Assembly: GCA_963969595.1 (NCBI GenBank)
Contig: OZ018417.1
Coordinates: forward strand, 12,402,501 to 12,466,500
Origin: Neckera pumila
Lineage: Eukaryota > Streptophyta > Bryopsida > Hypnales > Neckeraceae
Direction of reading: 5' to 3'
Length of the DNA: 64,000 bases
The notes under the pieces are model-generated. The model was not told the origin of the DNA. It was given only the letters and a program-made list of their open reading frames with translations, and did not search any database. The first letter of the stretch is position 1. The number at the start of each line of letters is the position of its first letter. This document shows positions 11,408 to 24,078 of this stretch, in pieces. Position numbers and translations under genes: made by a program.

Positions 11408-12946
11408 GTTTGTTGAGGTTCTATTTTGTGTCAATTATGGGTGAATTTATTTTTATTTGGAGGAAATTTAGTTCGTTCAAAAAACAAAAGCTAGGTTACA
11501 ATGTGTATTTTTAAGATGTAATACCAAAGGAGAATTGTATAAGTGTAGCCTATGCAAATGTATCTACGCATGGTTGTTGGTATTTCAAAAATCATAATAC
11601 TTCTTTGTACCACCTTGTAAAGGTGCTTGTCTATCAATTGTATTTTTGACATTGCTAAAACAATGTTTGGAAGACATTTGTCATTGCCTTGGCACCCTAT
11701 TGGTTACTTCCTCTGAGTGGATGCCAAGTCCAAAGTCCACCATGCAAACTATGTGACTATGTCGGGACCCTAAAGATAATCCAAATCAGAAAATTACTTG
11801 AGCACCCAAGTTCTTATCATGATATGAAGGGTGTATTCTTTAGGAGGTCACTATATGTTATGTTTTCCATACTGTGCTTCCAAAAGGTATTTATTGCGGG
11901 AGTACTACATTTTTTTTATCAAATTTATGATACCCTTATATTACCTAATTTTCAAAGATGGGGTATTTTAAATAGGAATAATGTTTTTTTAAATTTTTTC
12001 CTTATTTTTTCTCTTCCATATAGACTTGTTAGTTCAAACGTTTTCTTTTTAGGATTACTTTAAAATTAGAAAAAAAAAATAATTTATAAAAAATATGGCC
12101 AATGTATAAACCTTTGAGAAAATTGTACTCTAGCTAGGAAGAAAAAGCATGGAAAATTTCTCTAAGTAGGAGAACTAATAAAGTGCAAAATTTCAAGAAA
12201 TAGATAATTTGAAATTTTAATTTGTAGAAAATAGGAAATAAAGTTTTCAAATAAAATAAAAATTAGTCATTTGTAACAGCTCTATGAAGATGGTCATTTA
12301 TCTAAAGAACCATCCAAATAATATGTTACATGTGTAAAATTACAAATAAAAATAAGATCACTTTGTAAACTCCCATACAACATAGAAATATCTATTTTTA
12401 AAATTCTTTCAAAAAATAGCTGATGGTCTATTAGAAGACCATCCCCTCCAAAATTAAGCAACAAATCCTTAGTGGGTGGGGGGTGGGTGGGCTAGAAACT
12501 AGATATGAATGAAAAAATTCATATTTATTTTTCAAAGACAAAATCATATATCTACTACAAGTAAAAATTTCAAATTTTGGTAAAAAGTTTGAATTAATGT
12601 GAATTTGATTTTAATGAAAAAAATTCATATCAAACGCGAAATATACTCAAAAAATCTAAATTTTTTACTATAGTGTAGAACATCATGGTATAACCAAAGT
12701 TCTCAAGCCACTCTAAAATTAGAAAATCAATAATAAAACCATGGTTAAAGATCCAAAGTTCATATGCTATAAAATATTGAAATTTAGGATCTTTTCAAAA
12801 CTTCTAATTGGAATAGAAATTGTACATAATAAGATTCAATTCATTAGTTGAATTCAAATCCAAAAATATCATTTTCATAGCCAAAATTCACATTAAGAAT
12901 AAATATCTAGAAAGGGCCAAAATACATTTTAAGGGTGATCCGTAGA
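11408..12946. other. Gene-free AT-rich stretch
   Basis: No exon-like sequence was found. A frame around 11689-12063 is open but has no recognisable domain, and its composition matches the surrounding AT-rich DNA. No clean terminal repeats were identified. Confidence 0.45.
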
Positions 12947-13879
12947 TTAACTCCTAAAGGCCCAAGGCCTTTTTTCTGCCAAAAATGATCCAAAACTGCC
13001 ATTTTTTTAGCAAAGAGTGAAAAATAATTAATATTGTTTTTTTTGCACATCTAACCGTAAGATCTTACACCTATCTAGTATGACAATGTTTGGAAAAAAT
13101 TTCAGAATTTTTGGCCGCATAGATTGCAAGATATCTACATTTGAAGTGACAAAAACAAATTTTTCAGCACATTGTGTGACTGGATTTTTTGACTTTGATC
13201 ATTTTTAACTTAAAGTTTTTGCACTACAAAGTTTTGAGCTTTAAATTTTATGGTGGAGAATTGAGTTGAGAATCTAGAAAAAAAAAATTCAAAAAAACTT
13301 AATTTTCATTATTAAAAAATTTGTTAAGTAGAAGTAGGTATGAAATAGAAGGAAAATCTAAAATATTCATATATATTAGATGGAATTAAAATGCACTAAT
13401 ACCAATGCTGAAATTGTTCTAGCAAGAAAACTAAACCATTCAAAAAAAAAAGTTGAAAAATTTGAAAAATTGCATTTAGAAATGAATCCTACAAGTTATT
13501 TTTTTTCAAAAAGATGCTCTAATTGCCCAAAAAATAAGAATCTCCATAACTTTCTCATAACAAGTCCAAATGAAATGAATTAAGCTTTCCAGATAAACAA
13601 AAATATAATCTATGAGAAAAAAAATATTAAAAAAATAATTCAAATTTTTGTCCATTGTTTTTTTGCTGCCTGGGCTGCCCGCTGTCCCCTGTTTTGAGCT
13701 TATTTGATCATAACATTTGTTCCCAGGCACCGATTGTGAAAAAATTATATTCCCATGAAGCTAATCAACTTTCCTACCTCCAAAAAAAGTTTCAAAAATC
13801 AAGAGAAAATTTCAGCCTACAGGTACTTGCCCGCAAACGCATTTGTCCCTTGAAGGGACAATGGGCTTTTAGGGGTTAA
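12947..13879 (-). mobile_element. TTAA-1 element, subtype alpha (933 bp), reverse orientation
   Basis: It is flanked by TTAA at 12947-12950 and 13876-13879. It starts CTCCTAAAGGCCCAAGGCC and ends GACAATGGGCTTTTAGGGG. It is inverted relative to 32007-32933: the ccaaggcc end is on the left and the gggacaatgg end on the right. It has no transposase. Confidence 0.75.
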
Positions 13880-14102
13880 GCATCTTCTTCTTTAAAAAGG
13901 TCAATAATACCATAACTAGAGCATTTGAAGTTATATTCATATTCATTGAAAATGCACTCAAGCAACTTCTATAAAAAAATTGGGTGGAAAAACATTTTTT
14001 TTTCCATCCTACAATCTTAGGTGAAGTCTTCCAAATAGACACTTAGTGTTTGCAATAACATTACAAGTTTAAACACCAAAACATCAATACTTTAAATGAG
14101 TT

Positions 14103-14640
14103 TTGTTTTTAAATTTTTTATTTACAGTGACATCTCCAAAAATGTGCATCTCCTCTTTGTGTTTTTGGTACAGTTAGAAAGCTCTCTCTATGAGGAGTAC
14201 ACATGCATTGTTTTGTGGCATTTGAACCTAGGACGGTGTGGAAGTTATTGAATACTGAAGTTTTTATGAATTAAAAAGTTAAAAAATCACTTTTATTTTT
14301 ATTTTAGAAGTGGCAATGGCATAGGGCACACTAGTCTACACATTAAGTTACGTTGTTTGCTCGGTTGTTTGTTTTGTTTTGTTTGTTACAATGAGGTCTC
14401 AGAAACCATGCGCCCCCAATCACGTTCGTGGTACCATTGGAAAACTCTATGTGAGGAGGATGCATGGACTTTGTTTTGTAATGTTCCGACTTATGATAGA
14501 CATGATATTGAATTTTGAATTTTTTTATGAATTAGAAAATTATTTTTATTTTTATTGGCTTTGTCCTTTGGACAACAACCATGGCATTGAGCCATCAACT
14601 TTGGTTTCTAAATTCTAGTTTCCAAATCCTATCTACAATT
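14103..14640. repeat. Two diverged copies of dispersed repeat D
   Basis: Blocks at about 14103-14338 and 14385-14590 share the motif series of repeat D: tggtacc..tggaaagctct, gaggag..gcacatgca, tttgtggcatttg, and a terminal tttatttttatttt. Similar blocks occur at 2481, 27060, 27785 and 28702. Identity is unknown. Confidence 0.5.
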
Positions 14641-14790
14641 GCAATCACATTGCACAATTCACTTAGGATTGCATTGGAGTGGGAAAGTGGGGTCTGACTC
14701 ATCAATAAATTAATATTGTTGTCTACTTAGTACGTAGCCTCACAAGTGCACCGATCTTGTTTTTATCGCATTGTAATAATGGAATAGGGT

Positions 14791-15096
14791 ATAAAATTGT
14801 CTACTCTAAAAGCAAGCAGGCTCTAAAAGCGATCATGACACAAGTACATTTTGCTTTCTTTATTATATTGGCAATGTACATTTTAGAAGGTGGTCGATTT
14901 CAATGACCATTGCATTTCAACTTCACAAATTTGTAACTAATTCCACAAAGATCCAAAAAATATGAATCGACTTGGGTTAGATGCCAATTCCATTTTTCTT
15001 CCTACAAAAATTTATTTGAAATTTTTTTCAAGGTTATAGCTTCCCTGAAAAGGCAATCAGCTCTTGAATGGTTAGTTTAAGAGCAGACTACCTTAC
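14791..15096. mobile_element. MITE family I, copy 1
   Basis: Left gtctactctaaaagc and right agagcagactaccttac form an inverted terminal repeat of the type AAGGTAGTCTGCTCT. The interior is closely related to 31243-31550, including the shared ggttagatgccaattcc block. It has no coding capacity. Confidence 0.6.
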
Positions 15097-15458
15097 TAGT
15101 GATTGTGATTCCATGGAAGTGGGAAATTTGCCATGTTTTACAATTAGAAGGTCATATAGCCTTCTACATTCAAATACAAAATCCAATCATTTTACCACTT
15201 TTATCTAAGTTCTAACTTTTTCTTAGTTCTTCTATTTATCCCTGTAGCTTTCAATTTTTCTGAAAGAAATTGGATGTTTGATTTTTTAAATTTATACACC
15301 CGACCAACACCTATGGTTGCACTGGTGTTAAAAAACTCAAGTACCATAATATGGATACCATATTATCCAAAAGACATTTTCACTATTATTGATATAAAGT
15401 GGAAGTATATGTTTGCAATATTTAACAAATATCTGTGCCCTCCTCTTTCATTTAACTA

Positions 15459-15717
15459 CACTAAATAGTGAAATTGGGTTGTCTTGACAATTAAGTTGCC
15501 TTACCCCAGATAAATTACCTTATGTTACTTCATAACTCATTCCTTGTCCAGATGGAGGCACAAGCCAATTTCTGATCCTAAGCCATAAATCAGTACACCA
15601 ACCCATGCACCACACATATTTTCCACATCACTAAATCCTTCTACAATAATTGTAATATTGATATAGTGCAGAATGTCAAGAAATTAGTGTGGAGCAACCT
15701 AATTTCTCTATTCAGTG
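15459..15717. mobile_element. TA-flanked MITE, family B copy 1
   Basis: CACTAAATAGTGAAATTGGG on the left and CCTAATTTCTCTATTCAGTG on the right are inverted repeats flanked by TA (15457-15458, 15718-15719). TA duplication fits the Tc1/mariner superfamily. Related copies are at 30428, 31846, 37727 and 58052. Confidence 0.7.
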
Positions 15718-16323
15718 TAGTGTGCAAATGTTGATGCCATTGTATAATAAAACAAAAGTAAAATTAATTTTCTCATTTTTAAATTCATAAAAACTTTGAA
15801 ATTCAATATCTTTTCTACTAAGAGTTGGAATGCCAAGAAAAAAAAATTCCTGCACCCCTCCTTGTAAGGTAGAAACATCCAAAGCATCTTTATTCCTATT
15901 CTTGTATCCTAGACTACTACTAAGTGCATCCCTAAGTTTTCATTAATGTATCCTTTAAATGCTTAACTCTGATTTACTGATGCATTTGAAGGACACATAC
16001 CTAATTTTGATTTGCTGACTACTATTTTTGCAAATTTCAGTTTAGAGTTCACCTAGGTGACAAATCAATGGTCTAGGGAGCTGCCACTTTGAAAAATCAT
16101 AGAAATTACATACCACATCTGATTCACTTGCTAAGACTACAAAAATATTATTTTTAGGAAAAGGTACCTCCAATTATGCTGAATTGCTTGTATTGACAAT
16201 TTTGAGTGTTTCCACCATAAAGAGCTTTCCAATGGTACCAAGAGTTCAATCACGGACACACGGTTCTTAAGATTTGACCTTAATAAAATAAAAAATAATT
16301 AAAAAACCCACCTCATTTAGTCC

Positions 16324-17256
16324 TTAACCCCTAAATATCCAAACACCATTCTTTGGCAACAAAACAATTTTAGGTAGATCACTATGAATGGAGTTTTTAA
16401 TTTGTTTTCTTTGAAATTTCTACACAACATTTTCCAAGGAGTAGCTTTAAGGCCCAACAATTTTCGGAACTTTTGACTGCATGGTTAAAAAGTTATTGTA
16501 TGATATGTGATTTTCAATGCTCAGCAGGCAGCTTTAATTTTTTTTTTAAATAACTTTTGAGAAAAATAAAAATTTGAAATTGATTCTCTAGATTTATATA
16601 TATATGGAAAGCTTTTAATTATTCTATTTTGATTAATGAGATGAAAATTATGAGGAGCTTTAGTTTGCGGGTAGTTATGGAATCTCTACTCTCAAATAAA
16701 CTTTGAAATCCTTAAATTATTTTACTCAATTTTCAAAAAATTTGAAAAAAATTAAAATATTGGGTGTAGATTGTTTATTAAAAAACATTATAACTATTGG
16801 AATTGGCATTTTTTAATTCTATAACTAAATTCTTGACAATTTAGTATTTTAAATCATTATCACTTCTTTCTATTTACTATTTTTTTCCTATATGTTGTGC
16901 AGTTCTAAATGATTTGAATTTTTTCAGGCATGTATCAAAATTGTCTAGAAAAATAAATCCAAAGAGTAATCACCATTTTGGAAATTTTTCATACAAATGT
17001 GACCTTGTGAAGGGCAGCTGCCTGTTTTTTTGCAGAGACAAAATTTGTTTTTTGTCAATTCAAACGCTATTGTTTTACAATCTACAAGGTGGAAATTTTT
17101 GAAATTTTTCCACATCTTCTCAACCAGTTTACTACAAGATCTTACGCTTACATGTGTCCAAAAATGTTTTTTTTTCTAATACTTAGCACTTGTATTATAA
17201 ATAGTAGTTTTGGAGCGTTTTTGGTGAAAACATAGTCAAATACATTTAGGGGTTAA
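16324..17256. mobile_element. TTAA-1 element, subtype beta (933 bp)
   Basis: It is flanked by TTAA at 16324-16327 and 17253-17256, with ends CCCCTAAATATCC and CATTTAGGGG. It is collinear with 1422-2462 but carries only a short TA run (around 16597-16606) where that copy has a long microsatellite. Confidence 0.75.
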
Positions 17257-17476
17257 TAGATAGACTAGTGACCGCGGAAATCATCCCTTTGGCTACCATG
17301 TGAATCATTGGCTTAAAAAAAAAGCAAAAACACTCCACATTGGAAGGCAAACTAATATAGAAGACCTCCTCTTTTCATAACAAAATTCCAAATATGAATA
17401 GGTGCACTCTATCTTATATAGAAGGATTCTCTTTCATTCATTAACAAAAATTGCAGCGGCATCCTTTAAGAGTTAA

Positions 17477-17922
17477 GAGTAGCTCCAATACAACGACTGG
17501 ATTTTGCACAGAACGGCATAATGCTGGGCCTACCAAAAAAAACACCCAACAATGCATATAGCATGGGTTTCTTTATTTTTCCGGACCTGGCAATTTCCAT
17601 CCACTGCACTACATTTTAAGGAAATTTGAAGAGCTCGAAAATTGACACACAATAGCAAAAGTCCTAAATGTTTCCCCTTTTCAAGCCTAGTAATGTGTGC
17701 CAATTGATTGGAGCTTCCCTTATTACATGAAATATCTTTTTTTAATGTAGAATCTTTATTCTTCTTCTTTTTATATTGTAGAAAGTCAATTTGAAATTTG
17801 GCTTGCCGGCTTTGCATTGGGCCATTTTTTTCTAAAAGTTGCAAGAACGGAATGTGGTCCGCCTCCTGGCGCTTCTAAATCTTGATACTGTACATTTTTC
17901 CGTGTTTGCACTGGGCTTGTTC
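17477..17922. mobile_element. Harbinger-type MITE, family A copy 1 (446 bp)
   Basis: Ends GAGTAGCTCCAATACAACG and TTTGCACTGGGCTTGTTC are diverged inverted repeats. They are flanked by TAA at 17474-17476 and 17923-17925, a TWA duplication typical of PIF/Harbinger. It is collinear with the larger copy at 31636-33126 and supplies an empty TTAA site at 17742-17745 for that copy's TTAA-1 insertion. Confidence 0.72.
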
Positions 17923-17925
17923 TAA

Positions 17926-18598
17926 GGTATCCTTCATACCAGTGCCCGCTGGTATGCCAATGTTTTGATACCCGCTGATATCCCAAAGTTTCGATACCCG
18001 CTGAACTCTGGTTTTGTACCTCGCTGACAATCTCCAAAAAACTGGAGCTCTGGCTCCAACGGGATTATTATGGGGTCCCACCAATCCACAGAGGTACACA
18101 TCAGTTTTTTTTTTTTGGACAAGTGTCGCCAGAAGCCTTCAAACCACTGGAGCAAATCTGGAGGGAGGGCACCCGACAGGCCGAAACAGTCTGACAAGTG
18201 CGAAATTTCGCCCAAAACCCCCCCGCTGGTACACACTCTGTTGACAGACTTCATCCGACATGCCCCGAAGATTTCATCCATCCAATCCCTATCCAGTTTC
18301 CATCCAATAACGTAATTTTGCATTTTCGAATTTCCCAGTTTCGATAATTCTAGAAAGCAAACTCTATCCCCTCCCAGCCACGGGGTCATCTTCTCCACGG
18401 CTATAGGGGATCGTCTTCCTTACGGCCACGGGATCGTCTTCCCCAACCAAATGGCCTTGTGCTGTCCGCCCGCCCCGCAGAAACCCTTTTGTGTTGTCGC
18501 CGTTGCAAGCTTCAGCACAACAAGCTTCCGCCATCACCACCACCTCCACCAGCTTTGAGGGCAGGCCGGGCAGATTTCCTCGAGTTAGGTTTTGGGGT
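17926..18598 (+). promoter_or_regulatory. Probable promoter and leader of the RETICULATA-RELATED gene
   Basis: GC content rises towards the gene. Two short degenerate tandem arrays are visible. One has units around ataccc-gctgatatcccaaag (17940-18010). The other has units around cacgggatcgtcttcc (18375-18450). No TATA position could be fixed. The MITE at 17477-17922 ends about 680 bp upstream of the start codon. Confidence 0.4.
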
Positions 18599-21500
18599 AT
18601 GGCGGCTATGGCGTCGTCGTTGCTGGCGCCCGCGGCGCTCTCGGTTGCTGCTGCGCCCTCGCCCTCGGCCGGAAGGGTGCAGCACTGGGAGAACGAAGTG
18701 CACGTCCCTTGTGGAGTGCAATTGCGACGGAATTCGGAGGTTAGGTTGGCGGTGAGGGTGAGGGTGAGGAGAGCGCCGGTGCGGGGATTTAGTCGGACGG
18801 ACGGGGGGGAGGAGTTGGTGGACGGCTTGTCAGTGGGGAAGGATGTACCGAATATTTCGATTAGGTCGCATTCAGTGGAGATGAAGAAGGGGTATGGTGC
18901 GTTTGGAGGAGGTGGTGCGACGTTGGAGAAGTCGAAACTGGATTTCTCGACGTCCACGGCTAAGCCTAAGCAGGAGGTATGGGGAATTTTCAAATTTCTT
19001 ACTATTAAGGGTTCTGTTATGTTTTTTGAGGTTGAATTTCGGCAATTACCGTGGCCATTTTGATTGTGTTGGCGAATTCATGAGGGGATTGAGTTTATGG
19101 AGGTTAGCGAAGTTTGAGGTTTAGGCTTGTGGATAATGCTGTGCTTGTGGATAAGAGTGACCTAGGGTTGAGCGAGAGGTGCGAGATTGTTTTTGTTCTT
19201 TGAGTGTTCACCTTTTAGTGGTCGAATCGTGATGAATTTCTCTTTTTGGTGATGATTGTGATCATTTTCTCGAAAATTTGAGAGGAATTGAGGTTGAGAC
19301 GTTAGGGGGTTATGATTGTGGATAATTCTGTCCCTTTCGGATAAGAGTGACCTAGGGTTTCTGATGGATGGTCGGGATTGTGCGCGTTGGTTTAACTTTG
19401 ATGTCAATTGACCACTACGCCGATTGTTGTTGCAGGTTGAACTTGGAGGGGGTGGTGGAGGTATCGGGAATAAGAATTTCAATGGGGGTGGGGATGGAGG
19501 CGACGATGATGGTGATGATGATGACTACTTCGGTGAAGATGATGGCGATGACGATGGCGATAACCAAGGGTTGTTTGGACGGCGCGTGGTTGTTCCTGAG
19601 GTGCGTTTGTCTTTCATTTTTTGGGATTCGATGTGCAGGATTGTGCTTGTCGACGATGTTTATTGAGAGAGTCGGCAATTGATTGATTGGTTTGTTGTGG
19701 TGGCATTCGCGCAGATGTTTGATCGTAAGTATGTTGAAGCCATTCTTCAGGAATGGTTCAGGACGATCAGCGACTTGCCTGCAGGGATGCGGCAGGCTGT
19801 GGAATTGGTGCGTTGATTATTTGTGCATCTCAATCTTATCGGAATGCCAGTTTCTTGAAGTTAATTTATCCTCTACGTCCTGCATTCTATTCTATGGAAA
19901 TAAAGAAGATTCACCTATTCAGAGGCGAGGGCCTGTTGTTGTAGCTAGTTCAGAGCTTGTGTTTGTGACTAAGCCCTGAATTTTTGGTTTCGGTGAATCA
20001 GGGATTGATCAGCTCGGCTCAAATGGTGAGGTTTTGGTCATTCAACGCAAAGCCGACCGTTACGAGGAAACTGTCACGGTTGGCTCCTGAATCAGTTTCA
20101 AGAGGTTTCGTCGGCCGGTATGTTATTACTAGTTGTGTTTGTTCCTGGTCAATGTCCTGCTATTACTCCCCCCTCGAGCATTTTTCGTATGTGCATACTT
20201 CACGGTTGACTCGCAGTGCGTTCTCTTTTCATTCGTGATAGAGCACTGTATTGGATTTTGTGATATGTCGATCGCAAATGCTGATGAGTTCGTGTGAACT
20301 CGACGGATTAGACTGGATGGATTTACTTACCATTTGTAATTGATTGTGAATATACAGCGTACTTGCGGATCCTGGCTTCTTGTACAAGCTGGCGTTTGAC
20401 GAGATACTGACGATTGGAAACGCCGTATGGTGGGAGTTTCAACACAGAGGGGAAAGGTAAGCTTCATGGTTGAATGGGAGTAGCTGGTCTTGATGTGAAT
20501 ATTATGGTTTTGACAGAAATGTTCACTTGCAATGCAAATGTCCATTTTTCCCCTGCTTTTGATGATAATAGTAATAGCATTATAGATAGTTTCTTTTTCT
20601 AGTTGAGCAGAAGAGTACCTCGTTGTATGACGACTCCGATGTAATGACCCTTGTGGGTTTTGCTTTCAGGATAAAGCAAGAGTGGGACGTTGCTGCCGTG
20701 AATGTATTGACTTTGGTTGCAAGCACAGCGGCTATGAACTGGGCGTTAGCCCCTAGCCGATCATATGGTTCAACATTTAAATATGAGTTCCAAAACGCAC
20801 TTCAGAAGCTTCCGAACCACGCCTTCGACAAGAGCTACCCTCTACGAGAATTTGATATGCCGAAGCGAGTGTTTAGTTTCTTCTACAAAGCCGCACAACT
20901 TAGCTTGGTTGGTATGATAACTGGATCTGTTGGAGCAGGTCTTTCAAGTCTGATGCCCTCAGCGAGAAATAAGGAGTAAGTTTCAATTCCCTCACTAATA
21001 TTTGCGTGAGGATTGACCTGTGTTTATTACTCTGGTAGTATTTTTGACGAGGATAAGGACATCAGATTTGGTGTTCAATTCGGTAAGCTGGTCTAATTCC
21101 AGCTTTATGCTGAAACGTGACGCTTAACTATCCATAATCTATTTCTGTGTAACAGCTTATCAGTGCCGATCCCTTCAGTTAGCACAAGTGCTTCAAGTTA
21201 TGGAGCGTTTATGGGATTATCAGGTAATATGAGGTACCAGCTGCTTAATGGAGCGGAAAGGCTTATGCAAGACCATTTTCAGCATTTGGGCGTTGTCATC
21301 TTCTTCTCTGCGGGACTCAGGTATGTCCTACGCTGTGCTGAAACTCTTTTCAGCAATCATGCATGTTTAGAGTAAACGTGTCCCGTTCAGCAATTTGTGG
21401 AACTGCTTATTGCATCCTCCATTGTGCTAGGAGCTTGATAGTTGGGAACTGAACTCCTCACTCTGAGGAAGGCGGCCATCTTTCACTTATAGGTTTAGCT

Positions 21501-22571
21501 TGGGGCTGATTTAAACCCCAAAGGAGGTTGCCCTGTTCATACGGTGACCGTACAGAGAGGACCTAAAAATACAAGTGGCTTTATGTAGCATAGCGTGTCG
21601 TATGGCGGTACTTTTTTTGTAGCCTTACAAGAACGATAGGAGAGCATGCTATGAAATTTGCATAATTTTTTTAGTAAGCGGAAAATTGTGAAAGATTTTC
21701 TTGTATTCAGCCTTGCAATGAAGGAACACAGAAACAGTAGACCGCATTGTGGTTCCTACCTGCATGAGTCCCTTAATGGACTGCGGTCATTAAGGGACTC
21801 ATAGGTGTACTGAAGAATACGATTCTAAGATTTTGATTAACTCGGTGTCAACCTTTCATGGCTTGCAAATTCTGTGGTAGTAACCATCATCTTATTCCTG
21901 CATTTTGAATCAGCGAGTAATTGGGTAGATGTAGTATCTCGCTAGCACCTCGTAAGATGAGTAACCTTTGAAGATGAAGTTTTGATCTGGAACATAACCT
22001 TCTCTTGTGACTTTCATCGCGACATGGTGGATTGCGTTGGAAAAGAGGAGGGTTAGAGTCATAATCCCCGACCTCCCCACGCTCCCAGAGAACTATAGAT
22101 CTCGAAGATCTGACGGTTCTGTTTTTTGTCTGAACGAGAGGTTTATGCCTAATAACTGTCTCTTGCCTCTAGACCCTCAACATATTATCTCGTACTCATC
22201 CCAATCATCGCCATTCCGTATAGCCACTGTCTTTACCAGATGTATTTGTTGACGTGTCTGTATAATAGGAAGTAACCAGGATTTTTTGATGCAGGGCTCT
22301 GAATATCCAAATTGGCGACGTAACAAGACTAGCGTTTTTGGGTCAAGGAGAGTTACCAGTTGTCCATGCCGATGGAACGCTTTCTCAAGCGTACCGGCGG
22401 CCTTCATTGTCATCGGAGTCTTTATCAGAGTGGGTAATTCCTGCGAAGGGTCTTATCACAGGCCTCTTGGATGGTCAAAAGGTTCAGAACAAGGACGGCA
22501 GGCAACGTCAAACTCCTAATGTCTTCGCGAAGAGGAAAGTGAAGCGCAAAGTAACTGCTGGAAGTAGGTGA
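18599..22571 (+). CDS. RETICULATA-RELATED (DUF3411) chloroplast protein
   Basis: Eight exons: 18599-18976, 19436-19600, 19715-19807, 20002-20117, 20358-20456, 20670-20975, 21156-21320, 22295-22571. All are GT-AG and in phase, giving 532 aa. The start MAAMASSLLAPAALSV opens an Ala/Ser/Val-rich plastid transit-like region; an upstream in-frame ATG at 18491 is less likely. Next come a Gly-rich run and a very acidic stretch (about residues 127-175), then the DUF3411 core: ADPGFLYKLAFDE, AVWWEFQHR, LAPSRSYGSTF, LQKLPNHAFDKSYPLREFD, FYKAAQLSLVGM, VSTSASSYGAFMG and NMRYQLLNGAE. Hydrophobic helices near VNVLTLVASTAAMNWAL, LVGMITGSVGAGLSSL and VVIFFSAGLRALNI suggest envelope membrane insertion. The family is tied to leaf mesophyll and plastid development; the biochemical role is not known. 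The C-terminal tail is Lys/Arg-rich. No break was found. Confidence 0.9.
21763..21806. repeat. Perfect 15-bp stem hairpin in the last intron
   Basis: ATGAGTCCCTTAATG is followed after a 9-base loop by its exact complement CATTAAGGGACTCAT. It lies in the 974-bp intron 7 of the RETICULATA-RELATED gene. It may be the remnant of a small foldback or chance; no function is claimed. Confidence 0.6.
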
Positions 22572-24078
22572 TCTTTCAAGTTTGACCACTTTAGCTGTTT
22601 TACAAGAGTTCTCACATGTCATATTTGCAGACCAGGAGAGTTTTATTTTGTTTTTCTATTAGATCATGACGGCTGTTTGTCAACACACCATGATGAAGAT
22701 GTGCTCTGCAATCTGCATTCACGGACCTTGTGTTTGAGACGGAATTGAGTCAGGTATTGAACAGATTGTAGAAGCCATATCCTGTTTGGCGGCCTTTTCT
22801 GTAGAGATTCTCTCCGGAATGTGCACCTGTAGATGTGAGGATAGTTCGCAAATTTTGATGTACTATGGAGACGGGCCTTTTGTTCGCCCAAGGGGACATT
22901 CATCCTCACAGATCATTTTATCACAAGACAATTGTGTTATTCGGTATTTGTGTCACAAGGTAGAGGAAACGGTACTAAAACTGCTAGGGACCTATGCTAG
23001 GGGCTTAAGAGACTCTGTTACCAACAGCAAATCATCTTTCCATACTTTGTTGGACTAATCAGCAAGTGTCTTATCAGGAAGCAAGCACTATGATGCTTGA
23101 CTGGGCTCAATTTCAATGGTCTCTAAAGTTGCAGAAGAAGCTTGTAGTGAGCGGTCTACGACTTTGAAAATTCAGCCGAAATTTATATGTAACGATAGAA
23201 ATTTGATTTCAAGGGAACTGGTCCCTGCATCCAAATATCATGGGTGAAAATATGAAAACATGAAAGTCTTGCATTATACTCTTATATGTAATTTGTTGTG
23301 CATACAATTCAAATGCAAAGCATGACTTTGGGAGTAAGGAAACATATTTGAAGTTAACACTGGAACTATGTTTTACAGTGGCTTTCAAAAATGTTCTGGA
23401 CACTTCCAAAATTTGCTAGAGATAATTGAGAAATTAGTGATTTTAACCTATGAGTGCCTAAGCCTTTCCAAGTGGGTTTTCCTACTGAAAAAAGAGTATA
23501 GGCTTGTAGTTATATCCAATAAAAGTAGATTGTTTTTTCTTTTCAATTTTTAACCATATAGATTTTTAAAGAGCTTGCTTATTAGTGTGCATATTAGTTT
23601 TGAGTGTGAAATTGCATAAGAGTTGTGAGATTATAATAAGAGAAATGTTTGTATCCTATTTTTAATATACTTGTCCCTCTCTACAATGTTTGAGAAATTT
23701 ACATATAAGAGTTTTCTGGGACTGGAGGTGATATGAACATTTAGAAATTGTATTGGCACACTAAAATGCACTTCCAAAAATTTTAAGTTCAAATGAAGAG
23801 CTATCAAACTCATTTCAATCTATCTTACAATTATTGAAATGCGCTTTCTTCTGATGTGTAGAAATCACAAATAACTCCAAACCAATACTTGCATGTTTAA
23901 ATTTTCAATAGTAAAAACCATGAATACACTATATTATTTCACTAATGGTACATATATGCCTTTGAAGACCTCTAAAAAATAAGAAATGTACTTTTTTCAA
24001 TGAAAATAAAAAACTTCCAGTAGCTATTGTAACCTTCAATACTGTCCTTTAAAAATTTTAGATCGGTCAAAGGAATAT
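22572..24078. other. 3' flank of the RETICULATA-RELATED gene, no further gene
   Basis: The first few hundred bases probably include the 3' UTR. An open frame at 22786-23058 has no domain similarity that could be recognised. The rest is AT-rich without identified element ends. Confidence 0.45.

Noticed and set aside
11689..12063. 124-aa open frame rich in Phe and Leu
   Set aside because: No recognisable domain, no splice context, and composition typical of AT-rich noncoding DNA.
19368..19682. Met-rich and Thr/Ile-rich frames in exon 2 of the plastid gene
   Set aside because: They are off-frame readings of the Asp/Gly codon run.
22786..23058. 90-aa open frame downstream of the plastid gene
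   Set aside because: It lies in the probable 3' flank, with no domain and no neighbouring exons.
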